A program made the translations under genes and the position numbers. This document shows, in pieces, positions 17,001-19,997 of a DNA stretch of 19,997 nt. The stretch lies in NCBI GenBank assembly GCA_937907645.1, contig CALCWV010000074.1, forward strand, positions 1 through 19,997, written 5' to 3'. The notes below the pieces were generated by a model. It did no database searches, was not told the DNA's origin, and saw nothing but the letters and a program-made list of their open reading frames with translations. The stretch's first letter is position 1, and the number at the start of each line of letters is the position of its first letter. Source of the stretch: an uncultured Clostridia bacterium. GTDB taxonomy: Bacteria; Bacillota; Clostridia; Christensenellales; UBA1242.

Positions 17001-19517
17001 ATTTATCTTCAAGTTGAATTAAGTTATGGATATGAATTTGCCGGATTTGTATCTGAAGGAGAAGGCGAAGCAGTCGTAGTTGACAATGATTATAGACCTG
17101 GCAAGACAACAATCGGCGAGGGAATTAATCAAAAAACATACTATGTACGTAAGATCACATCTCTAAATGCTGACAATATCTACCAGACATTGAAGTTAAG
17201 AGTAAATGCAACGGCAGTTAACTTGACAGTAAACTTTATCAACGAAGACAATAAAGTCGTTGATGCAGGAAAGATATTCGTAGACGATGCAGATTTTGGT
17301 GTATTAGCAAATGGAAATAGTGGACCAATTGTATCAATTAATGCAATGGTTAACAAAGAATTAACTATTACAGCATACTCAAGATTCGACTTCTCAATCG
17401 TTTCGACTGGATCATGCTACAAGATTAACAACCCATCAGATTCTATTTCTATCGAAGGTAGCCGTCAAGATGAAGAAAAAACTACAGGATTCACAGCATC
17501 ATATAAATTCTCAGTAAGAAACTTCACTGAAGGAACAGAAATTTCAATTAGAGTAGTTTCTGCTTCATACAATGTAGAACTTTACGATGAAGGAAACTTA
17601 ATCGGTGAGAGAATCGCAGGAGTAAGAGTTGGAGATATGCTCAATACTACAAACGTAACTGCTGCAATCAGAGAATTAGCTGCAAGCAAGAGTCAGTACG
17701 AGTTAATCGGATTCTATACTTCAGAAAACGGAATTGGAGATAAATATATCGACAATGACGGAAATTGCTTAAAAGCTTGGAATGAAAATGGATATTACTG
17801 GAATGGCCAAGAATATGCAACATTGCCAAACTTTGACCCAACAACCAACACAGTTAAGTTGTATGCTTCATGGGCAAGAATGAAGAGCGCAATTAAGATT
17901 TCAACAATCCCACAAGGAATTAAAGATGTAAATCCTACAGTTGCTGCTAAGTTGGTTATTACAACAATTAATAATACAAACTCATGGACAACAGAAAATG
18001 ATTTATTCTTTGCAGATATGCTTTATGGAGCTGACATTGGAATTACAGCACCTGTTTATGAGAATTACTTATTCAACAGCTGGACAATTATCTTAGATGG
18101 TGTGGTTCAAGATCCAATTTATGAAAGTACATATTTCAAGAGAGGTGGATTTAACTGTAAAAACGTTGAAATCTATGCTAACTACTTTGCAAAGGTAAGC
18201 TTAAGTGCTGAAAAAGGTGGAACAGCTACATTAACATCTGGAAATATTGTAATTAACGCTGGAAGCGAAGGTTACATTCCTACAACTACAGAGTTTACAT
18301 TGAGTGCAACTCCAAACAAGGGATACATCTTCAAGGGTTGGTTCAATACAGAAACTGGAGATTTAATCAGTAACGCAATCAACTACGTTTATAGACTCGA
18401 CAGCGAAAATGAGCTTTCACCTATCTCAATAGTTGCTAAGTTCGAAGGAGAAGCTGTAAGCATCTCAATAGGTGATTACGACAAGTCCAAGGGACACATC
18501 GAAAAGATCTATCTCAATGGTGAGAAAGTAGATGAACCAATTAACGCAAGAATCGGCGATGAAGTTGAATTCTATGTGTACGTTGACACATCTAAGAAGT
18601 ATGGAATCAAGTGGAATAGCCAGTTCATTACATACGATAGAAAAGATGCTGTTTCAATGGCTAACACAGAATGCTTAATCTACAAATATATTGTAAATGC
18701 CGATGATGTTGTAGATGGCGAAATCGTTATAGCTCCAACAATTACTGAAGACAAGATTAATGTTAGACTTGATATCAGATTGTTCAATGATTCAGAATAT
18801 GGCGAAGCTGGAGAAATTACTGGCGACGGAATTGTTGACGGAAAGCTTTCATTATCATTTGGTGAAGATTTAGTTATCACAATCAAGGTTAATGAATACT
18901 ACAAGATTGAGACAATTCAATTGGATAGCAGAACAATCGGAGAATACCTTGCAGGTGAAATGTTAATCATCCCATCATCAGCTTTGAACGGATTGGATGC
19001 TACAAAAGAACATGTATTGTTAATCAAATTCACTGAGAAATTATGGATTGAAACAAACAACCTTCCAGCTCAACTCCAAGGAGACGGAACAGAAAGAAAT
19101 CCATACTTGATTACATCAGCAGAAGAACTTGCACTTGTTGTATACAAGATTAACATAGAGAAAAATCAATCATATGCAAACTCAAGATTTAAGTTAACAA
19201 AAGATATCAGCTTGATTGGAAAATTCTGGACCCCAATCGGAACAGAAGATTGCAAATTCAACGGAGTATTCAACTTCAACGGATTTAAAGTTTATGGCTT
19301 GTCATTACAATCGGGATACGATAAAGAAAACACATATTACAATGGTGTATTTGGATATCTTGGTGATAGAGCAGAGATTATTATTAATAATAACGCAATC
19401 ACAATCATTGCAATTTCATGCTCAGTCGGCGTAGCTGTAATCATCATCGGACTCACAATATTCTTCGTAGTAAGAAAGAAGAGAAAGAAGAAGATGGAAG
19501 AGCTTGCTAACGGTTAA
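4944..19517 (+). CDS. giant modular cell-surface protein (GLUG/InlB B-repeat/YDG repeats), 4857 aa
   Basis: A single unbroken frame encodes a predicted exported, membrane-anchored surface protein. The start is secure: AGGAG lies 7 bases upstream and a signal peptide follows. Order of parts by residue: signal peptide 1-23; GLUG-like module 47-160; degenerate beta repeats to 756; InlB B-repeats 757-1143; unrecognised centre 1144-1933 with a helical island 1265-1355; YDG/MBG modules 1934-3162; second InlB block 3163-3493; divergent InlB-like repeats 3494-4710; second GLUG-like module 4711-4817; membrane helix 4818-4843; basic tail 4844-4857. InlB and YDG repeats are structural spacers in adhesins and stalk proteins, so adhesion or a long surface stalk is the likely role, but no ligand-binding or enzymatic domain was recognised. 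No LPXTG sorting motif precedes the helix. Thr, Ser, Gly and Asn are abundant and Thr is mostly encoded by ACA. Confidence 0.93.
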   Translation: MKKLVKSLLALSILGLTGGTAVAGGMLYAKESGKQESSYAETDQTTIKIGSADDLSKLATNHSNAIYELTSDINLDNKLWTPIGTENAPFQGTIWGNGYEISGSIIVPESVLSNYYGIFGYTSGAKIYDLSIGESFTYTGANANAVSGSLIGYAKGTTVAAVYDKSSMTNTIGQVSGTDTTIYRGGNNFGGNATTVDSTVRVGAGTETKGHAVAFNVDDAKDTAKSAYYVDANGKKLMRNDTDKTETYYVAISAANAEQTLTNAPKNFGTTYPNTSGSTVSAKRKGYELVSESEWNGIKTSGVYSPASGFALADEDYTLRANWNQVTYTFNRFDRIGQTGTDTANSSNLSATMYSSWLDLIGKIQKDPYDLTEVDIRGAGQTSPVAKAVRTVTYDASGNRTLSDWKFYLNEEEKTGNDKLELVLADTSTTYDLIAIWQPQTVNSKISYSGNGGKSGLLSEGLVDNTGASVPIRDGNVFKITGNTKFVYKVQVRDGFEIVGDVTISGTGYSTAKALTLTKDGETYVYTCETGILNADNQININVKKVAQTVTVEPSQTDATFTTSGKGSFVDNTISAYCDEDFTMTFTAKTGYGISVASVAGITGTAVCTYTYTDANGATQTTTSSANVPDHGAEKVEVKVTNPTKFEDAKIEVTTVKRTFKVTITKTGATYDPAQAYPDVKITSSDESLSTDGVLFLGTGAGSITANTDKYYIIESITFTGTNGTANPTFDALTGAFSGVKVNGTYTITVKYAKKPYKITYNPNGGSADATSQTVYNLDKYLLPNATKEGHTFEGWYTSGDVKVENSSTIDLTADQTYTAKWTVESHTINFDSNGGSIVSSITQNYGTAITLPTPTRTGYKFEGWYDAEENDNGTGDKITWTTMPDLGNNNASKTLYAKWAIESYTLKFESNGGTPCDNITGNYGASVTLPTPTKAGYTFNGWYDGNTDGNGSGNKIEYTTMPELGDNGAVKTLYANWSANTYTINFDSNGGSSVNSISGGYGTAITLPTPTKAGYTFNGWYDGNTDGNGSGNKIEYTTMPDLGNNNTSVTLYAHWDANTYKLVFNNNDGTGKTTNKDISYDEIILNECPSAPTAQGLTFKGWAIEKTTGNFVIVSDEDIFNNSFISGIAANAGGTYTLYAMWEISESDIIYTLNLNSKNVEKTSGNGQIKIDSSPFASGTVYGNSTSATNLFNVEVYKDSVLTTKEGSISVGSWAKSVILTITLNGRENPKIVCTIVPFEGMKNAFATKEIKNPAYFGVTASEYNFEIIQSKDQLDLAAQYVYEKIGTEALADTRDGRISQGRDTLLKLMKANSTLKANIYNVLGRSDLDGSLSNDELNLALCSTFGLFGYDSNIWTTNIDEVTISDVGTIDKEVFKSWEDLDAGVYDSWWKLSGDLTNVNLGTLYTDYKVIEGVYYVRNSKTVRETEYNLVKEQEVISTSLPDNAVMLYTGATDYYTYTYTDDFENKITIKTNSGAAGEYTQIGDTNFFTIESIIDKNGNDITNSALFWIPGTLTIQDADLLKLNYSLMGIYAKEGDLNDQQVGFDKFNPKVAVTKIRYNDIDYAYESGFAIDANGLVSVIGKNILLGYIYGQGTANLTVQLLNGITFEYTVTQPESGEFAEGNPVGLIETTTEYAASLNNIKSLLAVNGAGALTREVTVEKSGSYKLILTRALAVKVDLSARDREDYTDWQFVNMNETLDLSYIYPMQRTLSDIAKNPKTTEFTLMGQYKDANGKKWYIFELPGKGTLFEVNGEDEKPTTRVFLDETAFASLTANANGTYYLPADTTLNIVAYPGFTYTTVTGSESEVTIEGTVVGIADQHTSFTAVHVKVNWTPYSIPLITGTQTGSFTASETGTSFDAKNFITSIEGFDFSENGMDTISYKWKGTNSNILTLKSVDDAKTYTIVITLTSKVGDYESVEYVYDVTFTAVKQTIGSVDISSTNGLSNATNSYEYANKDLYSGLTVAFKDASGNAMTLGSGMYAVTKEAASKNVGSYSVKVALTEEGKKYYDFADYTFNFEITKKEISISDADISNKTKVYDGTTLVASSVYTALGEKVDITFKAVGPDAKSYKAEVESIKVGGVDSGNYTVKLTDDNNTWLLIDTYSYILKESDIKDGSKTKVYTGQVLTPDEITLTLIEGETLTISFNKAGKDVGKYSPAIKSITINNNATSNYEITLPENKWFSITPFKYTLNAEDVSFTKVYGTEDKVLSKEFAAGTFAHEGNVELKNPDALTLTFTRAEGNTVGTYALLTVTVDDANKGNYEITLPENKWFSITKAKLTFTVEKVYDGTTAFTNENVTNVTGKVGNDEILISGNYPSKDATTSVGITDYKLSGAANANYSVLAVTGTITKFAYTLTQEDVKLSKVYGHADPALKVTLAKNTEGISNPDELVITFTREEGSSVGKYKLTIATVKYSSGDDATNNYTITIPDNNTFFEIEAVKQGLMVVVDGEFAMTYDTTTVTRVATEYDSNSSKWSLAAYTADGALKARVGLSLYINAKVSSVEGEDTWEVKPVTSDLDKMFTGITISISENLGNAGKYALSISGHNDIYTADATFVDSSYVSASPVFEIKKFTKVLTASELTEDSSWTKTYDGTALTPNSVTKEFIAGETVTINFASVGTDAKKYALSVSDTENKNYEISVKENELLEITKRAYTLTASDVASVNSKVYTKSTITPDSIELTLVNNEKLTISFSAVSGTTVGEYEMVVSSVMIGENDATNYEIKAEAGNKWFSITKFKYTVVEGDLGQDYKRTKTYDGTSLKPAAITKELNGETIEISFKETGVNVGDYALEFASVDNDNYDITISANTWLRITEYTYELKESDLTTSESKTAVYTSKAITPGSITLEKVTGETLTIAFEDVEKTVGKKALVIKSVMIGGEVATNYIITIPAGNTWFTITKAELTVEITKVYDGTTAFTNENVTNVTGLMGGDSVTVEGNFDSADVTSEAVSITDITLSGVDKDNYSVKATGKIVKANLTGVTVSDATKTYGDIKESDDYAKLLSGTLTFSSDLVKNAVITEAEIVKPTYSTGRFLSVGEYDVKLSVSSDTVDNFEVTLKLVIEAKALTVKLMKNGSEQKSVSKYYDGSDVLPEGVTVAVDGLCAGDQVELKAKFRSAEVGESVPVDYTFTADTDKNNYDITYTVQTGTIGSVVFSKITLNNSHYTFAKDEKTNPADRDINNFKFTNTVTGESFMSMLGTPSREGYTFLGWYREADHTSQMTSANAINYIKEYANKSDSFTLYSNWKAIEIVVTLDANNGTIAANPEVWTGSGATATKAIIYGTTYGTLPVPTRTGYTFSVWKYAGTTINETSSMFVSTSHTLKAEWQTNTYTVKFNKNGADCEDLMEDMTFTYDETVIPANLFTFTGHKFLGWKVNNEGEIRTEGEGNLSSDQDAVVELFAQWQIEKYNLTFNLNGGTTESTIDGTYEYDQKLPTNLTKVIAEKTYRFLGWSLTNEANPTEAQTYTNCPDIGEDGASATLYAMWTISDFDLTITLSNNGYATYTIMTEDGTVVAPIAAGGSEYRLNAGLVYKLTINLKPGYIFGAEVADFDPSKVTVDIENNVLTISKINSNTEITVNVEARLNTITINATHATVTKVTVYNGEKIDREITEESITSMKIYTGQKVVIHADPDAGYEIEDRTIEGFTADETINISATAKTYALTVANSEGNEEPTFISGWTAGMIKTDTPIVLEVKVKDHYTNLQLSAPEGISIVEESEGRYTITGFTDTFTLTITTEKMKYDVVMNSVSVKRDEVDNASTNRTTITTSETKALTGNGSETISTAYLTSFTFTASAQQAGYVFDGWYIGLVMENGRITDYGVKVNPDDYTYDPSTNVYSYTGTVEDEYSLTAVFKYIEYTMSIAVDSTYNYGTFNYGTDEGLTNAVKLLPFGNTVEVKPVGNKGYEFDKWIVNGEVLTESNADLGIELFADGTLNVTGKGNLDLVVLFKAKGSTFKAETDIYINGIKVSSEGTNCATMQVGTLDEYGNFKANANSTKFTKGNVPFYTGDDIYLQVELSYGYEFAGFVSEGEGEAVVVDNDYRPGKTTIGEGINQKTYYVRKITSLNADNIYQTLKLRVNATAVNLTVNFINEDNKVVDAGKIFVDDADFGVLANGNSGPIVSINAMVNKELTITAYSRFDFSIVSTGSCYKINNPSDSISIEGSRQDEEKTTGFTASYKFSVRNFTEGTEISIRVVSASYNVELYDEGNLIGERIAGVRVGDMLNTTNVTAAIRELAASKSQYELIGFYTSENGIGDKYIDNDGNCLKAWNENGYYWNGQEYATLPNFDPTTNTVKLYASWARMKSAIKISTIPQGIKDVNPTVAAKLVITTINNTNSWTTENDLFFADMLYGADIGITAPVYENYLFNSWTIILDGVVQDPIYESTYFKRGGFNCKNVEIYANYFAKVSLSAEKGGTATLTSGNIVINAGSEGYIPTTTEFTLSATPNKGYIFKGWFNTETGDLISNAINYVYRLDSENELSPISIVAKFEGEAVSISIGDYDKSKGHIEKIYLNGEKVDEPINARIGDEVEFYVYVDTSKKYGIKWNSQFITYDRKDAVSMANTECLIYKYIVNADDVVDGEIVIAPTITEDKINVRLDIRLFNDSEYGEAGEITGDGIVDGKLSLSFGEDLVITIKVNEYYKIETIQLDSRTIGEYLAGEMLIIPSSALNGLDATKEHVLLIKFTEKLWIETNNLPAQLQGDGTERNPYLITSAEELALVVYKINIEKNQSYANSRFKLTKDISLIGKFWTPIGTEDCKFNGVFNFNGFKVYGLSLQSGYDKENTYYNGVFGYLGDRAEIIINNNAITIIAISCSVGVAVIIIGLTIFFVVRKKRKKKMEELANG
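5082..5423 (+). other. N-terminal GLUG-like beta-helix module
   Basis: Residues 47-160 have the pattern S-x-DDL..L, then Y-x-LT-x-DI, WTPIGTE, F-x-G, NG, GIFGY and GSLIGYAKGTTV, typical of GLUG-type (IgA1-protease-like) right-handed beta-helix rungs in surface proteins. The core from Asp72 to Gly103 reappears near the C-terminus (Asp4754-Gly4785). Confidence 0.65.
5424..7211 (+). other. degenerate beta-repeat region of the giant protein
   Basis: Residues 161-756. Two weak InlB-like repeats are visible: one ending YTLRANW (about 5780-5920) and one ending YDLIAIW (about 5930-6260). They are followed by about 320 residues of beta-rich, Thr/Val/Lys-rich sequence without a domain I recognise, including alternating hydrophobic strands such as AKIEVTTVKRTFKVTI-like patterns. 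It is probably a chain of Ig-like or InlB-like modules. Confidence 0.45.
7212..8372 (+). other. InlB B-repeat block 1 (Flg_new / Listeria-Bacteroides repeat)
   Basis: Residues 757-1143 contain five repeats of the classic pattern: Y-x-(I/L)-x-F-x-(S/P)-NGG, then (L/V)-PTPT-(K/R)-x-GY-x-F-x-GWY, then TLYA-x-W. This fold is a beta-grasp-like spacer in Listeria internalins and many gut Firmicutes surface proteins. Repeats 2-4 are near-identical and tandem at the DNA level; repeats 1 and 5 are more diverged. Confidence 0.9.
7425..8126 (+). repeat. tandem 234-bp repeat, three units
   Basis: Three in-frame units of exactly 78 codons lie at 7425-7658, 7659-7892 and 7893-8126, matching B-repeats 2-4. 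Positions 7425-7454 and 7893-7922 (units 1 and 3) are identical over 30 bases. Positions 7731-7834 and 7965-8068 (units 2 and 3) differ at 3 of 104 bases, all synonymous. Unit 3 is therefore a mosaic of units 1 and 2. Confidence 0.92.
8373..10742 (+). other. unrecognised central region of the giant protein
   Basis: Residues 1144-1933 show little of the repeat signatures seen elsewhere. The region is richer in charged residues, Tyr and Trp (for example SWEDLDAGVYDSWWKL near nt 9078) and includes the only clearly helical part of the protein. I do not recognise a family. If the protein carries a binding or enzymatic function, this is the best place for it; no catalytic motif (HExxH, Ser/Cys protease, glycosidase) was seen. 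Confidence 0.5.
8736..9008 (+). other. helical island with two EF-hand-like loops
   Basis: Residues 1265-1355 look alpha-helical, unlike their surroundings. Two DG-centred loops lie 34 residues apart: DTRDGRIS (Asp1297) and SDLDGSLSNDEL (Asp1329, Asp1331, Gly1332, Leu1334, Glu1338). The second matches EF-hand positions 3, 5, 6, 8 and 12 but has Arg at position 1. The first is weaker, lacking the position-12 Glu. The spacing is close to that of a paired EF-hand (about 36). Calcium binding is possible but unproven. Confidence 0.35.
11472..11786 (+). repeat. 45-bp near-identical direct repeat, 270 bp apart
   Basis: Positions 11472-11516 and 11742-11786 differ at only one base of 45 (synonymous) and encode the same NYEITLPENKWFSIT module end in consecutive YDG units 2 and 3. 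The 90-codon offset equals one module, which points to recent duplication or conversion. A diverged third version encoding NKWFSIT lies near 13152. Confidence 0.85.
11847..13750 (+). repeat. 23-bp identical repeat in YDG units 4 and 11
   Basis: Positions 11847-11869 and 13728-13750 are identical and encode ENVTNVTG in the two canonical YDG units, 1881 bp (627 codons) apart. The flanking sequence is also similar. This suggests a block duplication of several modules or later conversion between the two. Confidence 0.8.
14430..15422 (+). other. InlB B-repeat block 2
   Basis: Residues 3163-3493 contain four B-repeats. They are recognised by GYTFLGWY, PVPTRTGYTFSVW, GHKFLGWK and YRFLGWS, with strand ends LYSNW, KAEW, LFAQW and LYAMW. 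They are more diverged from one another than block 1 and show no long DNA identity. Confidence 0.85.
15423..19073 (+). other. divergent InlB-like repeat region
   Basis: Residues 3494-4710 hold loosely spaced GY-x-F-x-x-W-type motifs (GYVFDGWYIG near 16370, GYEFDKWIVNG near 16680, GYEFAGFVSEG near 17030, NYLFNSW near 18060, GYIFKGWFNTETG near 18320) and one fuller repeat ending KLYASWARM (near 17880). This resembles the 'divergent InlB B-repeat' class. Boundaries of single units cannot be drawn by eye. Confidence 0.6.
19074..19394 (+). other. C-terminal GLUG-like module, paralogue of the N-terminal one
   Basis: Residues 4711-4817 repeat the opening module: GDGT-x-x-NPYLITSAEEL, FKLTKDI, WTPIGTE, F-x-G, NG, GVFGY. 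Asp4754-Gly4785 aligns to Asp72-Gly103 without gaps and is identical at 16 of 32 positions. The copy stops after GVFGYLGDRAE and runs straight into the membrane helix; it lacks the following strand (DLSIG) present in the N-terminal copy. Confidence 0.75.
19395..19514 (+). other. C-terminal membrane anchor and basic tail
   Basis: A 26-residue hydrophobic helix (4818-4843) is followed by RKKRKKKMEELANG. The shape is like a sortase-substrate tail, but the residues before the helix (AEIIINNN) contain no LPXTG-type motif. The only similar string, LPAQL, lies about 110 residues upstream of the helix and lacks the T-G. Membrane retention is the simplest reading. Confidence 0.85.
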
Positions 19518-19545
19518 AAAAAAGATGCGAAAGCATCTTTTTTTT
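19516..19545 (+). terminator. intrinsic terminator of the giant gene
   Basis: A perfect 13-base stem (A8-GATGC, 19516-19528, with GCATC-T8, 19533-19545) closes on a GAAA tetraloop and ends in eight T. The stem begins inside the stop codon (19515-19517). Its symmetry means it could also work on the opposite strand. Confidence 0.92.
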
Positions 19546-19961
19546 ATTCCCTCTTAAAATTTAAATAGGCTTTAGGGGATATTAAAGTAGATTTCTTGAG
19601 ATATAAAAGTCGACTAGTTTAGACATGGAAATAGTTTTTTTGCGATAAAAAAATTGTCTTCTTAGCAAATAAATTAGTCTTCTTTTGATTTTCAGATATG
19701 TTTTTAATAGCGGCGTGGGAAGACTTTTATCAAAGCACTTTTACATAATTTGAACCTAAAAAACAGCTTTCTAGAGCAAAAGTGTTAAATTTTTTAGAGA
19801 AAGAACATATACTAACTTAGTCCGAGCGTTATTTTTTCAATAAAAAATCACTAAAAACAGGGCAATATAGCCATTTTGTATCCAAAAGGTCAGCAAATTA
19901 AAGTAAATTAAGAAAATATAATAAAAAAAGTAAAATTTATAAAAAAAACTTAAAAAAGTAG
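19546..19961. other. gene-free spacer with several inverted repeats
   Basis: No frame longer than a few codons with a ribosome site is present. Visible structure: a near-direct repeat AAATT(A)GTCTTCTT at 19651-19663 and 19671-19684; AGTCTTC (19676-19682) complementary to GAAGACT (19719-19725); a 9-base stem with one G-U pair (19734-19742 with 19778-19786); ATTTTTT-CAAT-AAAAAAT (19831-19848); and TTTTG-TATC-CAAAA (19874-19887). It could be a structured leader or small RNA, or only A/T-rich spacer. I recognise no RNA family. Confidence 0.4.
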
Positions 19962-19991
19962 TTGACAAAGAGGAAAGTAATGTGGTAATAT
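19962..19991 (+). promoter_or_regulatory. strong sigma-A promoter facing out of the window
   Basis: A perfect TTGACA (19962-19967), an 18-base spacer and TAATAT (19986-19991, 5 of 6 matches), preceded by an A-rich tract. It would drive a plus-strand gene that starts beyond the window end. Confidence 0.75.
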
Positions 19992-19997
19992 AACAAT

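Noticed and set aside
4944..19517. The possibility that the giant gene is an artefact of misassembled repeats.
   Set aside because: The frame is open throughout, the ends carry a proper signal peptide and membrane anchor, and most repeats are too diverged to confuse assembly; only the 234-bp triplet could be miscounted.
19608..19618. Overlapping palindromes AGTCGACT and ACTAGT as an operator or attachment site.
   Set aside because: They are short, not repeated, and not placed near any promoter.
19698..19748. A 16-codon open frame in the downstream spacer.
   Set aside because: There is no ribosome site and no reason to think it is translated.

Overview
The window looks like chromosome from a low-GC, endospore-forming member of the Bacillota (Clostridia-like). 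The reasons are the A/T-rich sequence, clear CwlD-type amidase and SpoIIE genes, consensus sigma-A promoters, Shine-Dalgarno sites, and a Gram-positive-style giant surface protein with a signal peptide and a C-terminal membrane anchor. The exact taxon cannot be read from the sequence.

Layout: (1) 1-3662, plus strand: a spore-cortex type N-acetylmuramoyl-L-alanine amidase (cwlD-like), then spoIIE (membrane PP2C phosphatase that activates sigma-F), then a divergent nucleoside diphosphate kinase with its own promoter. (2) 3663-4943: a hairpin terminator shared by two convergent genes, then a minus-strand nucleoside hydrolase with a clear promoter, then an A-rich divergent promoter region. (3) 4944-19517: one uninterrupted 4857-codon gene, 73% of the window, encoding a giant modular cell-surface protein. 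(4) 19518-19997: a perfect-stem terminator, about 420 bases with no recognisable gene but several inverted repeats, and a strong promoter that fires out of the window.

The giant protein reads in order: signal peptide; a GLUG-like beta-helix module; degenerate beta repeats; a block of InlB-type B-repeats (Flg_new/Listeria-Bacteroides repeat), including a DNA-level 234-bp tandem triplet; an unrecognised central region containing a short helical, EF-hand-like island; an array of about 13 YDG/MBG-type modules; a second InlB block; a long stretch of divergent InlB-like repeats; a second copy of the opening GLUG-like module; one transmembrane helix; and a Lys/Arg-rich tail. No LPXTG motif is present. 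The matching modules at the two ends, and the mosaic B-repeats that look like products of gene conversion, are the most unusual features.

The amidase and SpoIIE both belong to sporulation. Ndk and the nucleoside hydrolase are nucleotide metabolism genes. Nothing in the sequence ties these to the giant surface protein other than position. No CRISPR, tRNA, rRNA, IS element or phage gene was seen.
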